Shown piece by piece: positions 43,878-55,373 of a stretch of 64,000 bases of DNA. Positions within the stretch are counted from its first letter, which is position 1. The number at the start of each line of letters is the position of its first letter. Source of the DNA: Melampsora larici-populina 98AG31 (taxonomy: Eukaryota > Basidiomycota > Pucciniomycetes > Pucciniales > Melampsoraceae); assembly GCF_000204055.1 (NCBI RefSeq), contig NW_006768786.1, positions 856,873-920,872 on the forward strand, written 5' to 3'. Position numbers and translations under genes: made by a program. The notes below the pieces were generated by a model that did not search any database, was not told the DNA's origin, and saw nothing but the letters and a program-made list of their open reading frames with translations.

Positions 43878-46731
43878 ATGTCCCAAAAGCGAAAAGAACC
43901 CGGGTCCTGCTCTTCAACGGCCTCGACGTCAATCGGTTCCCTATCTCACCCACCGGCCATTCAACCTATCTATCAACCATCACAACTACCACCTCATCTT
44001 TGGTACCCATTCGCAAATCCCTTTGTATTTTCAAACCCAGCCGGAAACACATTCATACCCCATATTGGAGGAACCCCATCTCAAGCAAAACCAGCCTTCC
44101 TTCCGAATCCACTTTATAATGGACCTATCCCGTTTCCCAATCCTGGCCTTCATTCGATTCCGAACTACTCAACCATTCAACCTTCCCTCCCAAATCACAT
44201 CGAAGTACCTGCAGCAAGTAATTCGACCATACAACCTTCCCTACCTCATCACATCACGGTACCTGCTGCAAATAATCACACCAGTGGTAAGTATTCAAGT
44301 TGTTTAAGATGCAGAGTTAGGAGTTTTAACTGACAGACTGTTTATAACCGTCTCTCTCGCTCACAGACAAGGCCAATCAAGTGATTGATGAAGTTAGTTT
44401 GGACCTTGACGATGTAGAGAGCAAACGAGATACCGACTGGCCGCCTATTGGTAGGTTCTGTCATCTTCACTTCGGATACCTCGTACAGAAAAGTAACTAA
44501 GTAATCCAAATATTGTAGGTGTTGAACCGGTGCGAAATATGCAATTACCCAAGATTGGGAAACAATTCATCGACAGGGAACAAGGACTCATGTATTTAAA
44601 CGCGGTTGCACGCCATCAAGGGTATGTGTTATCAACCAAAAGCCACAAGACCGACAATCAGCGGATACTTCGCACCTACCTCGAATGTTCCAAGGCCAGT
44701 AGCCATGTCAAACCTAAACCCTCACTCAATCCCGACAACTCCAATTCTAAAGACAACGCCAAGATCCGATCTTCTTCATCCAAGAAGACCGGGTGTACCT
44801 TCAAAATTTCACTCAACTACCATGCTTCTAAAGGCAGATGGGTGGTCACCTCTGATGGCATCAAGAATCCACTGAAGAACCTTCATAATCACCCTCCATT
44901 TGACGAGCCCTCTGACAAAAGCAGATATCGACGCATTGGCACCGAAAACAACGAGCAGGTGGCCCTACTTTCTTCAGCAGGATGCCGACCTCGCCAGATT
45001 CGATCACTCCTCAATGTCACTCCCGGTTCCAAACTCCTGGTGCGAGACATATACAATGCGCGAGCCCGTCACAAGAAAACTTGGCTCAACGGAAGAACCC
45101 CAATTCAAGGGTTGTTTGATCTAGTAACGGACCTCAACTGGGCATTCCGCACCGTAACTTCACCCAGAGGAGTCCTTCAATCCTTCTTTTTTGCATCACC
45201 TAACGCCATTAGCCTCACTCGCCGATTTCCAACAGTCCTTGGAATTGACTGCACCTACAAGACGAACAGGTTCAACTTACCGCTCTTGCACATTGTCGGT
45301 ACGACCAGCTCTCGTAAGTCCTTCACGGTTGCACTGTGTTTCATGCACAGTGAGGTTGAAGACCAATACGAGTGGGCTTTGAACCAACTGAAGGCAATTG
45401 TATTTGAATCAAATGACCTTACCGAAGAAACTTACGTTCGGCAACCGAAGACATTTGTTACCGATGCCGAGCCAGCTTTATTCAACGCCATTGGTAAAGT
45501 TTTTCCAGAATCTACTCATATCTTGTGTATCTGGCACATAAACGAAAATATTAGCAAGAACTGCAAGAAACAATTAGGATCCAATTGGGACGACTTCATC
45601 GCAGCATGGAACCGCTTTTGTTTCTCATCAACTGCACAGGACTACGACAACAACTTGAAAGTAATTACTGATCTAGCTCGAAAGCATGATATCCTGACTT
45701 ACCTTGAACGAAGTTGGCTGCATCGCACGAACAAATTTGTCCTTCTATTCACATCATCCACCCCACACTTTGGGAATTCTTCTACCTCACGAGTCGAAGG
45801 AAGTCATTTCGGGTTGAAGACCTTTATTGAAGGCAAGAACAACGAATTCTTGACGTGTTTCAACGCATTCAAACGCCACGGGGAGCATCAATTCAACGAG
45901 ATAACGGTATCTATGGGTATTGAACGTGGAAAGACACTTCAGGATGTCCCGGCGTTTCTAGATAAACTTCACGGCAAGATCACACATTTTGCAATTCAGA
46001 AGATCATGCAACAGTTCAACTTAATCTCTCAGCCCGACCACAGCAAAAGGCCATGCTCTCGTACTTTCAGGACTAGCTGGGGATTGCCATGTTCACACGA
46101 CATCGCGGAGGAACGTCTTATATCTAAATCCCTATCACTAGACCTTATTCATGACCAATGGCGACTCGGCATGGACATACCTCCTGAATCTCGCGATGGT
46201 CTTGAGGCTGCTGCGCGGTTGAAATTCAACTCATTACTTTCGCTTCCCGAACATTCACTTAGGAAAATATACGAAGAGGTCAATTTAATCAAGACAGGAC
46301 GTTTTGCTCTGGTTCCCATTTTACCTCCCGTGGTTAAGGTCAACAATCGTGGCCGACCAAGAACTGACAGTAAAAAGAATGCGACCTCCAAATATGGCCG
46401 ATACAAATCGAAACATGAGGTGGAGGAAGCCAAGAAAAAAAGAGTCAATAGATGTGGACTCTGTAGACAGAGTGGACACTCTCGAACCACGTGCCCTAAA
46501 CGAGAAATAGCTGCTGATGAAGATGAAAGTGGCGACTCTGACATTCAAGCTGTTGAAGACAATGAAGACAAAGACATTGAAGCCTTTGACTCAGATGATC
46601 ATGACCATCAACTTGAAAATGAGATTGACAACGAAGAAAAAGAAAATGAAGCAGTCAAACCGAAGATTCCCAATGAAGACGTCAAATTGTTTGAAGACGA
46701 TGCTGAAGATCAACTCCCGAACCTCGTCTGA
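43878..46731 (+). CDS. MULE-2 Mutator-like transposase, 901 residues, intact
   Basis: Exons 43878-44286, 44367-44450 and 44519-46731, in phase. After a Pro-rich disordered N-terminus comes a FAR1/WRKY-GCM1-like zinc domain (cysteines in YLECSKAS and KKTGCTFKI, histidines in NLHNHPPFD). The MULE catalytic core follows: VLGIDCTYKTN (D), FVTDAEPALFN (D), CIWHINEN, and SRVEGSHFG (E). A SWIM-type zinc finger is CSRTFRTSWGLPCSH and a CCHC knuckle is CGLCRQSGHSRTTC. The acidic tail (about 75 residues, mostly Asp/Glu/Asn) ends at 46731, overlapping the next gene's start in another frame. Transposes by a DDE cut-and-paste reaction, probably binding the 44-bp terminal repeats. No defect seen, so it could be active and could also mobilise MULE-1-like or foldback elements. 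Confidence 0.9.
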
Positions 46732-48317
46732 TTCAGACGATGGGAAGGACCTATGTCCTTTTTGTGACGAAGAAATGCCACCGAACCCTTCAAGTAAACT
46801 CCTGAAGATGAAGGCTGAACTGCTGTTGTTGCCCAATATTACCAAAGGAATCGGACGGCCAGGAGCCATGAGTCTACCAGTGAGTCATTTCTTTTCGATC
46901 TAAACCACCGAAACTTTGTTTTTGATTTGATTTTTCTGTGGCCTCTGTAGTGGCTGCAAAGGGCGTCCTTCTGTGGACTACACGATGCCGAACGTGAAGT
47001 AATACCTCATGGGCTTACTCAAGGTTGGCCAACTTCAATTGACTTCAAAAAACTTGAAAGGTATGTTGCAAATGGAACTTTAGGGTCTACAACATGCTGA
47101 ACTGTGTTTTTTGATCACAGCCGCATAGGGTCTCATTCAAACTTGCTTTTGAAGATCATCCAGCGTAAGATGCGATCATCTTACTTGGACCTTGCAAGAG
47201 TAAAGCATAAAAGAGGGGGACGCTCGATGGTTTTGAGGTGGAGCAACCTGGGTAGTAAGTGCACCTTTTGTATTTGTAAGTAAATCTGAAGACACTGACC
47301 ATTGGATATCTCAGCTATGGATGCAAAGGACTTGAGGTGATGGTATCCACGCTGGAGCTGCTATTTTTATCGAAATTGTCACAACATCCTCTGACCAACG
47401 AATCGGCGGCGCCTCTTACCCCTGAAGATTTTTTACGAACCGTCCTTGTTCCTGAGGTCAGCCTTTCTTTAATTGCGGAGGATCTTGGCTTGCCACGTCA
47501 AGATCCGAAGGTGAAAGCTACACTCAAAGCAAGTCGAACTTTTGGGACCATTGTTTTTCCGGGCGACGGTGAAGAGGTGGAGGAGGTCAAGAATGAGGTG
47601 CTGGATTGTAGTCTGGTTTCATCCAAGAATCAAGACTATTTGAAGCAACTTCCAGCACAAATCGCCCCTTGCATCAAATCGATCCATGATCCACCAGCCT
47701 TTGGAAACTGTGGTTTCTACGCAATTGCAGCGTCCTTGAACCTCTTTTCGAAAGACGCCTACCTCGTAATCCGGAAGAAACTTCAGGCTGAACTCTTGTC
47801 AAACCCCGAGGTTCATGTCAAATTGATATCTACACCATCCAAACGACCCCGTAGAAACACAAAGGCTCACCAATTGATGGCGGATAAATTTGTTCAAGAA
47901 ATGTTAGGTTGGCTTGATCACGAGGGGGTATCATGCGCTGAGGAATTCTGGCTGAGGATGCCAACATTGGGGTACATTATTTCCAGTGCATTTGACCGAC
48001 CAGTAATCTTTTTCACTCCCTCCAGAACTACCAGTTACAGCTTCTTCCCATATCAAACACCTCCCAACAAAGAAACTCCGATAATTCTTGCGTTTGTTAA
48101 CAAGAACCACTTCGTCAGTCTGGGAGTTGGGCGCGAGTCCATACCTTTTCCTGAAGTTTATGGGAAGGTTCTAAATTCAGATATGCTTGATACTACTCAG
48201 GTGCCGCGATGGGTCGAGGCTTTTCACAGTGAGCTGGAAATGTGGGCAAATGACCCAGGCAGTTTAGTTTCTTCACAAAATGTGATGGTGGCAAACACGC
48301 CAATAGTTGTACTTTAG
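46700..48317 (+). CDS. RTC4-like plus OTU-like cysteine protease protein of MULE-2
   Basis: Proposed exons 46700-46879, 46951-47060, 47121-47258 and 47315-48317, about 476 residues. The N-terminal half matches the RTC4-like domain: CPFCDEEMPPNPSSKL, SFCGLHDAEREVIPHGLTQG with IDFKKLESRIGSHSN, YGCKGLEVM and VLVPEVSLSLIAEDLG. The C-terminal half is OTU-like: catalytic Asp/Cys in DPPAFGNCGFYAIAAS and His in NKNHFVSLG, so a deubiquitinase-type fold is likely. The third donor is weak (GTGCAC at 47259); the better GTAAGT at 47255 shifts the frame by one, so a small frameshift cannot be excluded. The start is uncertain: the frame overlaps the end of the transposase by 32 bp, and a +1 shift there would fuse the two proteins. 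OTU domains are known in several transposon lineages; an RTC4 partner is unusual. Confidence 0.7.
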
Positions 48318-48490
48318 TTACTTTGTTTTGTTGATTGTGAAGTGTCTCGCGTGTCTGTTCTGTTACATATGAGAAGTAAAACAAATGAAACTTTTCGTCC
48401 TTCTACTTCTACTTGAGAGCGAGGAGAAACATCTTCACATTACATTACATTTACATCACATAAGATGTCAAAAATTGAATGAGCTAAGTA

Positions 48491-51184
48491 CAGTCGTCTC
48501 TCCAAAAATCCATATACCCAATAAGCCATACTCTCGCATATCCCATGCTTTTTTCCGTCCATATTTTTTATGGGCGGGGGAAATTGACAGAAAATCCATA
48601 TCTCCATCATTCCCCATAAACCATACTTTTTTGAGGCCAACCAGCGATGAAAAACCCATACTTTTGGGTGATGTAGATTCAGACTGGTGAACAAGAGTTT
48701 GAAATTCCTTACTGTACAACTTACTTTTGTCAGCAATACACCCACAAACACACAAATCAACACACAAACTCCACCGCATAAAGATGATTCCTAAAGACCT
48801 AACAAAGTTCACCCTCGCAAATATTCAAGAAGGTTTCGATTGGCTGAAATCTGAAAATGATCGACGTATGGGTCCACTACGAGACCTTTTGAGCCAAGGG
48901 AAGGCGCTTTCAAAGGCAGACGAAGATTTTATCGATAACGCTGGAAATATGGTTGATGAGGCTCTTGTCCTCGAGAAAATAAAAAATAGCAACAATGTCT
49001 CTGATGCTGCTAAGACCTTCAGCAAAGATGAGCTGAAGACATTAGAGGTCTTGATTTATAAGTTTGAGCACAAGGTTTTTGTGGACCCATCTGTAGCTAA
49101 ACCTCGTGAATATCTCTTTGCAAACACTTCTAAAGCATCCAATATGTATGGTGAAATCTGATCCCTATGTATTGTTCAACACCCAGGTCCCAAGAAGCGA
49201 AATCGAGACAATCCTTGTGTTGAATCTTCCAATCAACCAAACTCGAGTTCTTCTAAAAAAACCCGATCAAAGTCTGCTCGTACTAATGCCACTCTGGCTC
49301 AGCGTATATTAGTGTTAGACTGGCACAATAAAAATGGTCGAGTTCAGGTCAAGACAGCAAAACATTTTGAAAATAGTTTTCCTGGTGTTATCATAACACA
49401 ACCTCTAGTCTCGAGTTGGGTACATAATGAATCAAAGTTACGAGATAGTTACGAGTCTGGTGTAGGACTTGGCATTAAGCGGAGAAATGAGACTGAACAT
49501 CCTCAAGTAACAGAAGCCCTACAGACTTGGGTTCAACAGGCTGACATTGCCGGACTTCCACTTACCGGAGATGTGATACGAGCCAAGTGGCGTCACTTCG
49601 CAACACTTTTCAAAGTGCCTCAAGCAGAGTGGCTTAAGCTCAGTGAAGGCTGGCTGACCAAGTTTAAATTACGTAACGGTCTTAGACAAAGAGTCAGACA
49701 CGGCGAGGCGGGCTCAGCTACTCCGGATAAGGTCGTTGCAGAACGAAAACGAATCCAGGATATCACCAAGTCCTACCATCCTAGAGACATCTATAACATG
49801 GATGAAACAGGATTGTTCTATGCGTGAGAACATTTGTACTGTAACATACTTTTGATCTTTACTAACAAGCCTCGATTTCTCAACACGTACTGTAGAATGC
49901 CACCAGACCGAGCCTTGTCTAAAGACAAACAATCAGGTGTTAAAGGTGATAAGCGACGCTTGACCTTTGCACTCACATGTAATGCAGATGGAACAGACAA
50001 GCTCAAACCGTTCATCATCGGAAAAGCAAAGCGTCCAGCCTGCTTCCACAAAAAGTCCGGCGAAAATCTTGGATACTACTATCGGAGCAATGCAAAGGCA
50101 TGGATGACATTTGAGCTGTTTTCAGAGTGGATTATAGACTGGGACATCAAGTTATTGGCAGAAGGTCGTTCTATATTACTCTTAGTTGACAATTTTTCTG
50201 GTCATAAGGAGCCTTCCAAGTACAAACTTACCAGTATTCGCCTCGAGTTCTTTTCTCCAAACCTTACATCACATGTTCAACCGCTGGATGCTGGCATAAT
50301 CGCATCATGGAAATGTCGATATAGATCTGAATACATTACATATGTGATCAATCGCTATGAAAATGAAGTCCCCATTGGAACAATCTTCAAAATCAATCAA
50401 ATCGACGCTATGGAGCGAGCTGAAAACTCTTGGAATGAAGTGACTCAAGATACAATTTCAAACTGTTATAGGAAGGCGGGTATCATTTCCCCTCGAAATC
50501 CCGATGGATCTTTGCTGCAGGATCCAAACTCAGCGGATGCGAGTCTCAACACGGAGCCTTTGATTGATGATGTTGCTCATCAGGATCTTGAGCAAGACCT
50601 TCAAGAATTGATCTCCTTACGAGTTGTTCACAAATCAAACATGATGTCTATTAGCGAGCTCTTAAATCTTCACGGTGAGCATGCAAGCGGCCTTGAAACC
50701 TGGACACCCGAGGAAATCTTTGAATCAATTCAGGAACGTGACAGTCATGAAGATCTCCCTCAACCCGAGCACATTGAAGTTGAAGTACCTCCACAACCAT
50801 CATATTCTGACTTACTGAAATCAAGTGATGTTGTAATGGCATACCTCAGGCATGAAGAATGCAAGGAAGCGAGGGCTTGCGGAAAAACCCTTCGCCGAGC
50901 GTTGCGGCAGTTTAGTTCAGCACGTTCAAAGAAAATGAACCAATCAAATTTGAAGCACTACTTCTCATCCAATCCTTAAATCTTCCCGCTTTTTGTTCTA
51001 CTTCACTATTTACTTTGCTTTGAAATAAAAATTGTTTTTTAAAAAAAAATCTCTCTCCTAACCCATATTTTACCCCCAAAATAAGATTTATGGGTTATCA
51101 GAGAGATCCCCATAGGACATACTCCATCAAAACCCATACTTTTTGGTGTCCATAAAACGGTATGGGTTATTGGAGAGACGACTG
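48491..51184. mobile_element. pogo/Tigger-type transposon, 2.7 kb
   Basis: Inverted ends CAGTCGTCTCTCCAA at 48491 and 51184, with TA target duplication at 48489-48490 and 51185-51186. Inside the ends, several copies of an AACCCATA/ATGGGTT-type motif occur in 48500-48690 and 51060-51175, probable transposase binding sites. It encodes one DDE transposase, plus strand, apparently intact. CAG ends and TA duplication are typical of the pogo/Tigger branch of Tc1/mariner. Confidence 0.92.
48784..50979 (+). CDS. pogo/Tigger (CENP-B-like) DDE transposase, 695 residues
   Basis: Exons 48784-49150, 49187-49823 and 49896-50979, in phase; a second in-frame start is at 48727. The first intron is only 36 bp, unusually short, so that joint is less sure. 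Domains: a helical N-terminal extension, a helix-turn-helix region (LAQRILVLDWHNKNGRVQVK), a CENP-B/psq-like DNA-binding repeat (EALQTWVQQADIAGLPLTG to GWLTKFKLRNGLRQ), then the catalytic core with DIYNMDETGLFY (D), SILLLVDNFSGH (D) and HVQPLDAGIIASWK (third D). This DDD set is characteristic of pogo/Tigger/Fot1 elements. The C-terminus (about 150 residues) is acidic and disordered, ending NQSNLKHYFSSNP, which resembles a PCNA-interaction motif (Q-x2-L-x2-Y-F); that is inference. No stop or frameshift was seen. Confidence 0.9.
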
Positions 51185-51186
51185 TA

Positions 51187-51566
51187 AGTATCAATAAGAT
51201 AAATACCGGGCGGAAAGTCATTTACAGCCCGGGCGGTATCCGGCAGGGGGGCGTCGGGTATTTTCATTCCGGGCGGTAAATAGTGGTTTCCTTTAAAAAT
51301 AAATCAACTCAAGATGATATATATATAGATAGAGGTGTTATGAAACATTTTCTCAATTTTGAATCTATTCTGGTTAATTCCTTCATCAGACAAAAAGCAA
51401 AGAACCATATGATCTTCACCAATCTATCTCTCTAGAATAAGAAGAATACAAATCATAGGTACATATCAAAAATCCAATGTTTCCAATCAGGTAAATAGAG
51501 AAACTCTCCAAAATAAACAACTACAAATAAAGATTAAAACACAAGATGATGAATTGAGGAATGAAA
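51187..51566. other. MULE-2 right end and host junction
   Basis: 51187-51291 is the MULE-2 terminal repeat region with a second CCGGGC-type block; 51292-51299 is its target duplication TTTAAAAA; then AT-rich 3' flank of the nuclease gene. Confidence 0.8.
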
Positions 51567-53160
51567 TTAAATGAGAAGTTCAGCCATTAATGAAATATGA
51601 TCAGATGGTTCTATTCTTAGTCTAGGTAAACCGGGTTGAAGGTCTTGAGTTCTATGAGTAGGTAAAAGACTTATCACTTGGAATTTAGGATTTAGAGTTG
51701 GTGATGATGGATTGGTTTCGGATTCAGGTTCAGATCGATCATCTAGTATAAAAATATAATCTAATGTACATCTCCAAAGTGGTGTAAAGTTTGCTATACG
51801 AAACCCAAAAATAAAACCAAAAGAAAAAGAAATGGTCAGGATTGGATAGATCAGGGTATAAGTTCAAGAACCAACTTACTCCACATTGGTTCAAAATCCC
51901 CTCTCAAGATCTTTTCTTCTTTACTGATGCACACATCAGGTTTAGTGGCTTTAATGATTTCTTCTTCTCTATCTTTAAATCGATTGCCATCTTGATCCTT
52001 CATCCTTTCACCCCATCTACCATACAAACTAATCCAAGACTTTTTTCCATGAATCTCTTTTAATTCGGTTTCATTAAACAATTCATCAGGTTCATTAAGC
52101 TTTCGAACTTCTTTAAATACTCTATCATCATCACCTTCAATAGTTTCATAAACTTCATCTTTGATGGTTCTATTCATCATCACATCTACTGATTTATGAA
52201 TCAATCTAGACCTGTTAAAGTTTTCTCTTTGGTGTTCATCTGATTTGATACCTGTCATTAATCTGTATCCAAACGAATTAGGTTCTTCATTAAAGTCACC
52301 GGCCAAACAAGTTGTCCAGTTTATTGAATGATCCAAAGAAGTTTTAAAACTTTGAATCCCACGACTCAAAAAAGCGATCTGACGAGACCTTTCATAAACA
52401 AACCTAGCATGCCAAAAAAGATGAGCCGTACCAATCACCAAACCTACTGAAGACGAAGAATCAAGTTTAGATTTCAAAGCACATATTAATCCGATATTAC
52501 GTGTGGATCGACTGATTCCGATCTTCTCTTTATAGGTTTCTTCATCTAATCTTATTAAATGTTCATTGATTTGTTCATACTCTTGACGTTTCCATCCAAT
52601 TAATAATCCATGTTGTTTACCTTCTTCTTCGTAACCTCCAATTTTGTATGTATAATCGTATCCTGCTTTTGTAAGGATTGGTCCATGATCTGTTAACCTA
52701 TCTACTTCCTCTTTTAAAAATCCATCCCCCCCAAAAAAACAGCTCAAGATGATGTTTTTCCCTTGTACATTGAATTTATGATGGGTTTGGGAGAGGGGAA
52801 TATATTCACTTACTTGTAAACAAATCACATCTGGATCGTAATTTATGATTTCTTCAGTAATCGTTTTTCCTCTTTCTTTCCATTTCAAACAATCAGAACC
52901 AGGAAACAAGTTTCGTTTAACCAAACATTGTGCCAAAACCTAATCAAAAAAAAAATCAAAAAAAAATCAAAAACCAGTCATTCATTCAGTTGATAAATAT
53001 AACAGTAAAAATCAAGGAAGATTTCTGTCAAGTTTACATTCCATGTCATGATTTTGATTTTCAATCGACCAGTTTGGTTGATCCAACCAAGACATTCTTT
53101 CTCATTACTATAAACTGGTTTTGGTTCTCTTGGTAAGAAGGTTTGAGTGATTGATGACAT
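51567..53160 (-). CDS. Ngl2/CCR4-type endonuclease/exonuclease/phosphatase-family nuclease
   Basis: Exons 53160-53038, 52939-52814, 52708-51880 and 51793-51567 give 434 residues, all in phase; introns are 86-105 bp. Family marks: IKIMTWN|VLAQCLVKRNLFP (substrate Asn in the first motif, split by intron 1), LKWKERGKTITEEI, DVICLQ|EVDRL (metal-binding Glu just after intron 2), GTAHLFWHARF, AGDFNEEPNS (D and N) and the terminal SDHISLMAEL (D-H catalytic pair). These place it with yeast Ngl1-Ngl3 and CCR4/nocturnin-like enzymes, Mg-dependent RNA 3' exonucleases; Ngl2 trims 5.8S rRNA. Earlier ATGs (53253, 53502) would add up to 114 residues, one option giving a mitochondrial-like N-terminus (THTIAFLFSIRPSLQPK). 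It is divergent from LSM1, 430 bp away. Conserved host gene. Confidence 0.85.
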
Positions 53161-53588
53161 TTGTTTGAATGATTTATGGAATTGATTGGGTTTCGGTTGG
53201 AGTGATGGTCGGATTGAGAATAAAAATGCGATGGTGTGAGTGAATGTCATGTCTTGAAGTTGCGCCACCATTGAATGATCAGGAAAGAAGTTGATCCGAA
53301 AGGATCGGTACTTATTGCCTATCCCTGTGGTTGGGTTGATCGGGTACTGTTGATCGGTAGTCGGTACTGTGATAGAGTTGGTTTGAGCGATATCAACTTC
53401 AACCACTACCAATCTAACCCAAACCTTCAACCATACTCTCAACAAACAACTTAAACAATCCCAACAAAAGACATCCAACCTACCCCAAACCTTCAAACTC
53501 ACTACCCCAAACCATAAAAAAAAGCAAGAAGATAAACCAATTCATCAATTAATTCATTCAATCAAAACCGACTTGAGAAACAAAAGTA

Positions 53589-54353
53589 ATGGATAATTTC
53601 TTAACCAACGTGCCTTTTACTACTTCTGGTGCATTGGTAGATATAGTTGATAGTTAGTTAGTCCCCCAACCTTTTACCATTCATCTAGAATCAAATCATT
53701 CTCTAAATGGGTTTATTAAAATGAATTGACAAAAAAGAAAAACTAATGGGTTTGAATTATGTGATTTTTTTTGGTTTAGAAAAGATTTTAGTTTCATTAA
53801 GAGATGGGAGATCGTTAATAGGTGTACTAAGATCATACGACCAATTCGGTAAATCTTTAACCATACAAATCTAAAAAAACCCACCCAACTGATAATGATG
53901 ATGATGATTTTCTTTTGATTTGGGGAATAGCTAATTTAGTTTTACAAGATGCGATTGAAAGGATACATGTAGGTGTAGGAGTAGGCAAGGATGAAGAACG
54001 TAAAACAGGTCAGTATGCAGATATTTGGAGAGGTATTTATTTAGTTAGAGGTGAGAATGTAGTCCTTTTAGGTGAAATCGTTCGTCTTTCATCTTCTCAA
54101 AATCCTCAAACTCTCAAATCTCAAAGAAAATTGATTTTGAAAATGGTTTTCTTTTTGGATTGTTTTTTTTTCTTAGGATTTAGATAGAGAAGATGAAGTG
54201 ATTGAAAGATGTGAACAATTACCTATTGAAGAAGTTATAAATTTACAAAAATCAGAACAAGTAACAAGACTAGAAATGATTAAATCAAAAGAAAAGATTT
54301 TGTTTGATCATTGTGGATTTGGTAAAGAAGGTGATGAAGGTGATCGATATTGA
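53589..54353 (+). CDS. LSM1: LSm1, subunit of the cytoplasmic Lsm1-7 mRNA decapping activator
   Basis: Exons 53589-53652, 53780-53848, 53931-54079 and 54177-54353, in phase, 152 residues. The Sm fold is plain: FLTNVPFTTSGALVDIVD, KILVSLRDGRSLIGVLRSYD (Sm1), then ANLVLQDAIERIHV and WRGIYLVRGENVVLLGEI (Sm2 with RG), ending DLDREDEV and a charged helical tail. With LSm2-7 it forms a ring that binds oligoadenylated mRNA 3' ends and promotes decapping with Pat1 in the cytoplasm. An insert of about 12 residues (GVGVGKDEERKTG) lies between the two Sm halves, where most LSm1 proteins have two or three residues; a 42-nt GT-AG stretch there could instead be a tiny intron. The tail of about 45 residues is normal for LSm1. 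Confidence 0.92.
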
Positions 54354-54852
54354 AAAGCTTAATCAATCTCAAATCAAAATCCAAATCAAAGATTTCTTTT
54401 GTGTTTGTTTTTTGATACTATCTTTGATTGGATTCATGGATCAGTGTTGAATGGTTTCTCTGGTTTAAAGTTACTTGATTCTCTGCATTCTCAAGTACAT
54501 ACTCTTCTTTGAATTGTAATTCTCATCTAGATAGTAATACACTGCATAAGAGTTTTAGCAGACACTTTTTTAGTATGCTTTATGTAGATGCTTGAATGGT
54601 ATCAACCAAAAACAATCAAGATTGTTGATTCACTCTCAGATTAGTCTTAGCCTCATCAAAATTGTGTTGGTTGGGTGAATCCTTGAAGTTAATTCATTCA
54701 GCATATATTCAAATGTACCGCATATCATCATCGAACCTCTGAATGGTATTGAAGCCCAAGTACAAGAATGAGAATATCTAAGCTGATCAAGAGAAACCTT
54801 GCAAGTTGAGAACAAGTTAATAAAATCTTTTAGTTTGAATTGATTTTTTCTT
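54354..54852. other. 3' spacer between convergent host genes
   Basis: AT-rich sequence between LSM1 and the mitochondrial L32 gene. No gene or repeat was recognised. Confidence 0.7.
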
Positions 54853-55373
54853 TCATGGTGTGATTCCCTTATCCCAAGGTTTACGATCTCCATGAACATA
54901 TTCTAAGACTTTATCAGCATAACATTCTAAACAAAGATGATGTTTTCGTTTAGATTGACCACAACCAGAACAAGATGAAAGACCTATGTTGACCACAAAG
55001 CAAAGAAAAAAGGATAAGTTTGACTGATCTTTTAACGATTATGATGATTTCAAAAAAACCACTAACCTAGATCAGGTTTAATTCCTTTATGTGCACTTCT
55101 CATTCGTTTACGAGAATGTGATACTTTTTTCTTTGGAACTGCTTTAAGAATCGATTCAGATATCCATCTTGATAAACTTGAACCCCATTGAATTAATTTA
55201 GCGGAACTTGATGATGATGTTGGTGGGGATTGATAAGACTGATGATGATCTAATTGTAAATTAAAGTAATTTAGAGATGGTGATAGATGATAAGATCTTG
55301 ATGGGTTTGATAGTCTTGATGGTTGAAGTAGTGATTTGGTTGGTTTTGATTTGAATAAGAATGTTGAGTTCAT
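54853..55373 (-). CDS. MRPL32: mitochondrial ribosomal protein bL32m
   Basis: Exons 55373-55067 and 54983-54853, in phase, 145 residues. Residues 1-70 are a Ser/Lys/Arg-rich mitochondrial targeting and processing region. The conserved L32 core follows: ILKAVPKKKVSHSRKRMRSA, HKGIKP, and the zinc ribbon SCSGCGQSKRKHHLCLECY with its four cysteines (CxxC and CxxC). It is a component of the large mitoribosomal subunit; in yeast its maturation by the m-AAA protease controls mitoribosome assembly. The cysteines and KKK(V/T)SHSRKR block are diagnostic. An earlier in-frame ATG (55406) would add 11 residues; 55373 starts the targeting-like sequence. Confidence 0.9.

Larger units (their letters stand above)
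24234..51291. mobile_element. MULE-2: Mutator-like element containing two nested insertions
   Basis: Ends are inverted: GGAAACCACTATTTACCGCC at 24234 and its complement ending at 51291. Similarity continues for about 44 bp (through GAAAATACCCGACGCCCCC) with a single 1-bp indel. The 8-bp target duplication TTTAAAAA is at 24226-24233 and 51292-51299. Its own DNA is 24234-24293, 43422-48490 and 51185-51291 (about 5.2 kb); the rest is CAC-2 and a pogo element. It encodes a Mutator-type transposase (43878-46731) and an RTC4/OTU-domain protein (46700-48317), both on the plus strand. Confidence 0.88.

Noticed and set aside
24234..51291. One giant 27-kb transposon carrying all genes between the outer ends
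   Set aside because: Inner matched ends with their own target duplications show it is a nest; the outer MULE-2 alone is about 5.2 kb.
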